Assembly: GCF_002099195.1 (NCBI RefSeq)
Contig: NZ_NBYX01000010.1
Coordinates: 186,001-250,000, forward strand
Length of the DNA: 64,000 nucleotides
From: Burkholderia puraquae
GTDB taxonomy: Bacteria; Pseudomonadota; Gammaproteobacteria; Burkholderiales; Burkholderiaceae
Direction of reading: 5' to 3'
Below are positions 59,155 through 64,000 of the stretch, piece after piece. The position numbers were made by a program, and so were the translations under genes. The notes below the pieces were generated by a model. It was not told the origin of the DNA. It worked only from the letters and a program-made list of their open reading frames with translations, and ran no database searches. How positions within the stretch are numbered: the stretch's first letter is position 1; every line of letters starts with the position of its first letter.

Positions 59155-60477
59155 CTACTGCGTAACCGGCCCGAGCAGCTCGAGCGGCGTACCGACGAGC
59201 CGGCCGATGTCGGCGCGGGCCGCATGGGCATCGGCGAGCGCGCGCACGTATTGCGACTGGCCCTGGAACAGCGTGCGCTGCGCGTCGAGCACGTCGAGGA
59301 AGCTGAACTTCCCGAGTTCGTAGCCGCGCGACATTGCATCGAGTGCGAGGCGCGCGGCCGGCAGGATGTCGGCCTTCAGCCGTTGTGCCTCCTGCGCGGC
59401 GGCTTCGAAATTCGCGTACGCCTGCGTGAGGTCCAGCCGCAGGCGCGTGCGTTCGCGATCGAGATCGGCGTTCGCGCGCTCGGCCTTGTGCGCCGCCTCG
59501 AGCAGCGCGCCCTTGTTGGTGTTGAACAGCGGAATCGGGATCGACACGCCGACCACGGCCTGGTTGTCCGGCACGCCGCCCGTGGTCACGCGCTTCACGC
59601 CGGCACTGATCGTCACGTCCGGAATGCGCCGCGCGCGTTCGAGCGACACGGCCGCGTTCGAGCGCAGCATCTCGGCGCGCGCGATCCGCGCGAGCGGAGC
59701 GTCGTCGAGCTGCGCGGTCAGCGCGGATAACGACTCGACCGGCGGCACGGCTTCGAGATCGCCGCGCACCGCAAGCCGGCCGTCGCGCGCCTCGCCCATC
59801 ACCGCGTTCAGCTTCTCGCGCGCGACCTCGACTCGGCCGCGCGCGGTCACGACTTCGATCTGCACGCCGGCCGCCGCCACGTGCGCCTTGGTCGCCTCGA
59901 CCGGCGACACCTTGCCGGCCTGGGCACGGCGGCTCGCAAGATCCGCGGAGCGCGCGGCGATCGCGGCCGATTCCTCGGTCACCTGAAGCTGGCGCTGCGC
60001 GGCGAGCAGCCCGTAGAACGCGGCGATCACGTCGGCGCGCACGACGGCGCCCTGCTCGTCGAGCGATGCATTGGCCGCTTCCCTGCCATACGACGCGACA
60101 TCGAGCCGCGCGCTGCGCTTGCCGCCGAGTTCGATCGTCTGGTTGATCAGCACGGTCGACGTGCGTTCGGCGCGACGAAACCCTTCCTGCAGGAACGACA
60201 CTTCGGGATTGGGGCGCGCACCGGCCTGCATCAGCGCGCCGGCCGACGCATCGACGTCCGCGCGCGCGCCGCGCAGCGCCGGATTGTTCCGGATCGCGAC
60301 CGACAGCGCATCGGAAAGCGTCAACGAGGTGGAGGGAAGCGCGTCGGGGGGCGGTGCGCCGATCGGCGCGGCGCTGCCGGAGGCAGCCGGGGCCGGCCCC
60401 GGTGACAGCGACAGCTGCGCATGAGCCGTCGTGGCCATCGCAAAGACAACGGCCACGGCGAGGTTGAGCTTGAGCAT
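59155..60477 (-). CDS. czcC: RND efflux outer-membrane factor (CzcC type)
   Basis: 440 aa with a signal peptide (MLKLNLAVAVVFAMATTAHA). Two TolC-like repeats are visible: LTLSDALSVAIRNNPALRGA and a second in AEMLRSNAAVSLERARRIPD. Forms the outer-membrane channel. First gene of the operon; an ATGACG-type site lies 69 bp upstream. Confidence 0.92.
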   Translation of the reverse strand: MLKLNLAVAVVFAMATTAHAQLSLSPGPAPAASGSAAPIGAPPPDALPSTSLTLSDALSVAIRNNPALRGARADVDASAGALMQAGARPNPEVSFLQEGFRRAERTSTVLINQTIELGGKRSARLDVASYGREAANASLDEQGAVVRADVIAAFYGLLAAQRQLQVTEESAAIAARSADLASRRAQAGKVSPVEATKAHVAAAGVQIEVVTARGRVEVAREKLNAVMGEARDGRLAVRGDLEAVPPVESLSALTAQLDDAPLARIARAEMLRSNAAVSLERARRIPDVTISAGVKRVTTGGVPDNQAVVGVSIPIPLFNTNKGALLEAAHKAERANADLDRERTRLRLDLTQAYANFEAAAQEAQRLKADILPAARLALDAMSRGYELGKFSFLDVLDAQRTLFQGQSQYVRALADAHAARADIGRLVGTPLELLGPVTQ

Positions 60478-60545
60478 GTTCGGTTCTGCGGTAACGGTTC
60501 GCGACCGATGCTACGGTCCGGCCGCAGTGCGAACATGAGGCGAAG

Positions 60546-60561
60546 ATGATATTTCCGTCAT
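60546..60561 (-). promoter_or_regulatory. Candidate metal-response operator upstream of czcC
   Basis: ATGATA-TTTC-CGTCAT, one half perfect and one with two mismatches to ATGACG-N4-CGTCAT; it lies within a wider dyad AAGATGA-N8-TCATCTT (60543-60564). Same spacing as the sites upstream of both DUF4148 genes. Confidence 0.55.
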
Positions 60562-60880
60562 CTTGGGGGCGGTGTAATCGCCAAGCCAGCGTGCGTATCT
60601 GCCCTGATAGCCAGCTGTATGCGGCACCTAAGCGCTCGCGTGCGATCCGACGCTGCCGTCAGCATTCACCAGACTCGTCGCGTCAATTCCGATCACTCAA
60701 TTCGGCCATGCCAGAGTCACAAGAAATTCTGCATCCCGAAATTTCTAACTAGTTCTATAGACATCTTCCCTTGAAAAGATGACTGTTCAAGGTTCCGGAA
60801 ACGCGAACGGAACCATGCCGTTTTATGTCCCCAAGGTCGGGCGGCATCCTCGAAAATCTACACAGCGAGACTTTGAATAA
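60562..60880. other. Transition into lower-GC islet; possible 33-aa ORF
   Basis: Composition drops to the right of about 60690. A 33-aa frame at 60779-60880 (MTVQGSGNANGTMPFYVPKV then GRHPRKSTQRDFE) ends directly against the metallopeptidase ATG (TAA-ATG). It may be a remnant of a larger gene or a coupled leader; not recognised. Confidence 0.4.
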
Positions 60881-61597
60881 ATGAACAATTTCTCCGGTCA
60901 TAATGAATATGACTTTGATTCCGACGAAGACAAAGAATGGTTTCTCGTTCACTCCGGGGCCGTCACCAACACAAATCCGGGATCGACGGTTAATGTTTAC
61001 ATCAATACAACACCCATCTGCCCCAACATGACCAACAGAGAATTCAGAATTACGGCAACACGACTAATTAAATGGTCAACAATTCTAGTTCATCGAAGAG
61101 TCATCGACCTGAGGTGATACGATGAAAGAACCAAAGAGAGAATGAAATACTGGTTCAATCGATGCGACGAAAATACGCGACAATATCTTATCAACGGCTT
61201 CTCACAACACCTTTCCGTCCTTGAAACGCTAACGCCACACCACTTCGTTCGAAGCGATCCGAACCTCGATAGAATGCCAGGTTGCGTCCCGAACATGAAC
61301 GACATTGACAACGAAGCCGCTCATGTTTGCGGACCCAACACGGAGCGCAGGCTTATAAGTATCGCCATGAAATTTTGCACCGGCTTGCGCGACCAGAATA
61401 TGTTCGGAGACTCTCGCTTATCTACGCTCATTCACGAAGTAACACATTTCATTGATACCTTCGGTAGCAGCGACGCTCGTTACGGGCTCGACCCGACAGT
61501 GGCCGCATGGGCAAGAGCCAATCCCGACCTGGCATTGAGAAATGCGGATACACTCACCGGATTCGTGATCTACGGCGAAGATTTATTTTCAGAATAA
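60881..61597 (+). pseudogene. M35/aspzincin-type metallopeptidase split by an in-frame TGA
   Basis: Two ORFs (60881-61117 and 61142-61597) are in the same frame and read as one protein of about 238 codons interrupted by a TGA at 61115-61117. The first part (VNVYINTTPICPNMTNREFR) and the second (LTPHHFVRSDPNLDRMPGCV, AHVCGPNTERRLISIAMKFC) are consecutive parts of M35-like endopeptidases. The zinc motif HEVTH and the aspzincin Asp in FGSSDARYG are intact. Such proteins occur as secreted or type VI effector-like toxins. Low GC suggests transfer. Readthrough or a separate C-terminal product from ATG 61142 cannot be excluded. Confidence 0.75.
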
Positions 61598-61612
61598 GGA
61601 GCCGAAATCAGC

Positions 61613-62062
61613 ATGAGAATTTTTATCGCAGCATTGATTTCACCGATCGCAATCTCGTTCTTTTTCTCCGGAAACGCCGCAGCAGCATGCCAAGGCTCAC
61701 AAAATCTGCCGTCGCAGCAATTGTTCGTGCCATTTTCACCCAACAACCACGAAGTCTCCGAATCCGACAAAATACGAATTGGACGATGGGTCTCAGCAAT
61801 GAACTCCAAGCATCCAATTCAAAACTGGATCGATATAATTGGCAGCTCGTCCAAAAATGAAATCACCCCCAATCAACTTGCGACGAAACGTGCTTCCGCA
61901 GTGGCCAAGATCGTCATAGACGATGGCCTGATAAACGCACCATTTCAGATAAAAACGCAAATTTATCCAACCAATAGCGCAGCCGAACCAACGCCGGAAA
62001 CCCGCGAGGTCACCGTTCAACTGAGCCCCGGCTGCCTCGACAACTGCTGTACGGGCCATTGA
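61613..62062 (+). CDS. Periplasmic OmpA-like-fold protein next to the metallopeptidase
   Basis: 149 aa with a signal peptide (MRIFIAALISPIAISFFFSG through AAA). The mature part has OmpA-C-like order: VPFSPNNHEVSESDKIRIGR at the start, IDIIGSSSKNEITPNQLATK then RASAVAKIVIDDG in the middle. It starts 15 bp after the peptidase gene in the same direction, with AAGGAG-type ribosome site. Could protect the cell from the peptidase; this is inferred from position only. Lower GC than neighbours. Confidence 0.65.
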   Translation: MRIFIAALISPIAISFFFSGNAAAACQGSQNLPSQQLFVPFSPNNHEVSESDKIRIGRWVSAMNSKHPIQNWIDIIGSSSKNEITPNQLATKRASAVAKIVIDDGLINAPFQIKTQIYPTNSAAEPTPETREVTVQLSPGCLDNCCTGH

Positions 62063-62225
62063 TATGAAAGTTGCTCATTTACTTCCGCAGCACTTGCGTT
62101 GAACTGCGCACATCCAGCGCTCACGCGCGAAGGCCCATCGAATCTATCCAGGCGAGATTTCGATGTTCGATTCAAGCGACATACCAATTGCCGAACCGAC
62201 GGTGCGATCAGGGCGCGCTCAAGAA

Positions 62226-63416
62226 TCAAGCGCCCCCTTGCCTCGCACGCCGGCGCTGCACGAGCCAGTCGAGCAATTGCCGCCCGTCGCGCTCGCCGAA
62301 CCAGCGTGCGTGACCGATCAGGTAGCCGTCGTACGCGATGTCGACGATTGCCGGCGCATCGATGATGCAGCCGAAATAAGCGACTTCCGACAGCGCGAAC
62401 TCCGTATGCACGATCGGCAGCAGCGCGACCAGCGCCGCATAGGCTTCGTCGCCCAGCGGTTCGAGCGACTCATATCCGTCGAGCAGTGCGTCGATCTGCG
62501 CGTACTCGACACGGCGCGCATCGGCCGGTGCCATCCAGTCGACCGTATTGCGCTCGATCGCGAGCGCGAGGTCCATCACCGCGCAAGTGCGATCCGACAG
62601 CCCGAAATCGAGCACGGTCCGCACCTGCGCGCCGGGCCCCGCATCGGTCCACAACAGGTTCGACGCATGCCAGTCGCCGTGTGTCCACAGCGGCGGCAGC
62701 GCGGGCAACAGCGGTACGAGGCGGGCGTGATGCGGGCCGATCGCATCGGCCACGTCGCCGCGCCAGTCGCGCGCGCCGAGCGCGCGCACGAGCAGCGGCT
62801 GCGCATCGACCCAGCGTTCGAGCGCGCCCGCCAGATCCGCGGACGACAGCACGCGAAAGCTCGACAGCAGCGTGCGCACGGGCCGCGCCGGCGCATCGTA
62901 GCCGGCCGACGCGCGGTGCAGTTCGGCCAGCGCGCGGCCCGCCGCATACGCATGCGACGGATGCGTGAACGGCTGCCACGACATCACGCCGCGATACGGG
63001 TCGACACCGGGTGCCCGCACGTGCACCTCGTAGGTCCAGTCGCCGGACGCGAACGCGGTCGCGCCGTCGCGATCCGCGAGAATGTCCACCACGGGCATCC
63101 CGCGCTCGCGCAGATGCGCGATGAAGCGATGCTCCTCCTCGAGCCCTTCGACATCTCGCAGGCTCACGTGGTGACGCTTGACGAACAGCCCGCGCCCGTC
63201 CGCCATCTGCACGAGCACGGCCGCCGCAAACTGCCGCGGGCTGTGCCACGTCAGCCGCGCCGGCTCGCCGGCGCCATCGATGCGCGCGAGCACCGCCGCC
63301 ACCTCGTCGTGCGTCATCAGCGGCCAGTCGCGTTCGGCCTGCTCGCCGTCGACACCGAATTGCGGCGGCGCGACGTCACGCGACAGGGGGCCGTCCGGCT
63401 CGAGTGGGAATGACAT
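62226..63416 (-). CDS. Aminoglycoside-phosphotransferase-family kinase
   Basis: 396 aa. The catalytic loop is WTHGDWHASNLL and the metal-binding motif VLDFGLSD. The N-terminal lobe includes GLFVKRHHVS with the ATP Lys. An N-terminal extension of about 40 residues precedes the kinase fold. The start at 63416 is set by similarity. It follows pnuC by 41 bp, so phosphorylation of an imported vitamin is plausible. Confidence 0.85.
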   Translation of the reverse strand: MSFPLEPDGPLSRDVAPPQFGVDGEQAERDWPLMTHDEVAAVLARIDGAGEPARLTWHSPRQFAAAVLVQMADGRGLFVKRHHVSLRDVEGLEEEHRFIAHLRERGMPVVDILADRDGATAFASGDWTYEVHVRAPGVDPYRGVMSWQPFTHPSHAYAAGRALAELHRASAGYDAPARPVRTLLSSFRVLSSADLAGALERWVDAQPLLVRALGARDWRGDVADAIGPHHARLVPLLPALPPLWTHGDWHASNLLWTDAGPGAQVRTVLDFGLSDRTCAVMDLALAIERNTVDWMAPADARRVEYAQIDALLDGYESLEPLGDEAYAALVALLPIVHTEFALSEVAYFGCIIDAPAIVDIAYDGYLIGHARWFGERDGRQLLDWLVQRRRARQGGA

Positions 63417-63457
63417 GAACGACGTTGCTCCGTGGTTGATCCAGATCGGCGCGTGAA

Positions 63458-64000
63458 TCAGCGCGCGCCGCCGCCCGTTGCCAGCGCACCGCCGGCCGCC
63501 GCGCGCAGCGCAGCGGCCGTCCGGCTCCAGTCGCGCCAGCCGACGACGGCCAGCCCGATGAACAGCGCGTAGAGTCCGGCCGTCAGATACAGTTCCTTGA
63601 ACACGAACATCCCGACGTATACGACGTTCACGACGATCCACAGCCCCCACGACGCAATGTAGCGCCGCGCGGTCCAGTATTGCGCGACGAGGCTGAACGC
63701 GGTCAGCGACGCGTCGACGAACGGCAGCGCCGCATCGGTCCAGCGCGCCATCATGCCGCCGAGCAACGCGCTGCCGGCGACGGCCGCGATCAGGTCGGGC
63801 AGCATCTGCTTCGGCCGCACGCCCGTGACGGGTGCGACGTCGCCGGCCGGCACCGCGCTGCCGTCGGCCTCACTTGCGCGCTGCGCGAGCCAGCGTTGCC
63901 AGCCGTACACCTGCAGCACCGCGAACGCGCCCTGTAGCAGCATGTCCGAATACAGCTTCGCGTCGAAGAAGATCCAGCCGTACAGCGCGACCGACACGAG
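63458..64000 (-). CDS. pnuC: PnuC-type vitamin transporter (start outside window)
   Basis: About 180 residues visible. The sequence shows PnuC features: FFDAKLYSDMLLQGAFAVLQ then VYGWQRWL, YWTARRYIASWGLWIVVNVV and YLTAGLYALFIGLAVVGW. These are facilitators for nicotinamide riboside or, in subgroups, thiamine or riboflavin. Substrate cannot be fixed here. The N-terminal membrane segment lies beyond the right edge. Confidence 0.85.
   Translation of the reverse strand, partial: LVSVALYGWIFFDAKLYSDMLLQGAFAVLQVYGWQRWLAQRASEADGSAVPAGDVAPVTGVRPKQMLPDLIAAVAGSALLGGMMARWTDAALPFVDASLTAFSLVAQYWTARRYIASWGLWIVVNVVYVGMFVFKELYLTAGLYALFIGLAVVGWRDWSRTAAALRAAAGGALATGGGAR

Noticed and set aside
60546..60752. 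68-codon ORF in the region upstream of the metallopeptidase
   Set aside because: Overlaps the candidate operator, has no ribosome site or recognisable domain, and composition is not gene-like.

Overview
The window is high-GC (roughly two thirds G+C), densely packed proteobacterial chromosome. The gene families point to Burkholderia, most likely the Burkholderia cepacia complex: Burkholderia-type porins, DUF4148 and DUF3717 proteins, an HHHH-motif peptide, intracellular PHB depolymerase and long type argininosuccinate synthase. Species assignment is inference. No rRNA, ordinary tRNA, complete insertion sequence or CRISPR array was seen.

Layout. 0-2.4 kb: end of a PHB depolymerase gene, two small secreted proteins and a cupin. 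2.5-5.9 kb: a basic amino-acid/histidine ABC transporter (binding protein, HisQ, HisM, HisP) with a HutC-like operator upstream; a hutC-family gene lies at 15.4 kb. 6-13.3 kb: a Kdp potassium-ATPase locus with unusual gene order (kdpF, a 27-aa peptide, A, C, B, then D and E) and a KdpD lacking the usual large N-terminal sensor region. 13.6-28.5 kb: porin, HutC regulator, glycosyltransferase/TetR divergon, hydrolase, LysR, LysP permease, diguanylate cyclase, FUSC protein, argG and a small P-loop kinase. 28.8-39.6 kb: a PL7 alginate-lyase-like lipoprotein with an altered active-site motif, a tartrate-type MFS/dehydrogenase/LysR group, several regulators, a Fur-box gene and a 5'-truncated iscS relic.

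39.6-45.2 kb: an RNA-repair locus. RtcR (CARF domain plus sigma54 activator) is divergent from a sigma54 promoter. The predicted transcript begins with structured RNA containing two tRNA-like elements, one with D-arm and T-arm but a GAAA tetraloop instead of an anticodon loop. It continues into a slipin/SPFH protein, the RNA ligase RtcB and a DNA-polymerase-beta-like nucleotidyltransferase, and ends in a good terminator. No rsr or rtcA is present here. This is the strongest candidate for an underdescribed system.

45.4-60.5 kb: DUF1176 protein, O-methyltransferase, metY, a ZIP-like transporter behind a MerR-type promoter (19-bp spacer), two DUF4148 proteins around a porin relic, and a five-gene czcCBA-RS metal-efflux operon. 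ATGACG-type palindromes recur upstream of both DUF4148 genes and czcC, suggesting a shared regulator. 60.6-62.1 kb: a lower-GC islet with an M35-type metallopeptidase split by one in-frame TGA and a periplasmic OmpA-like protein. 62.2-64 kb: a PnuC transporter (running off the window) followed by a phosphotransferase.
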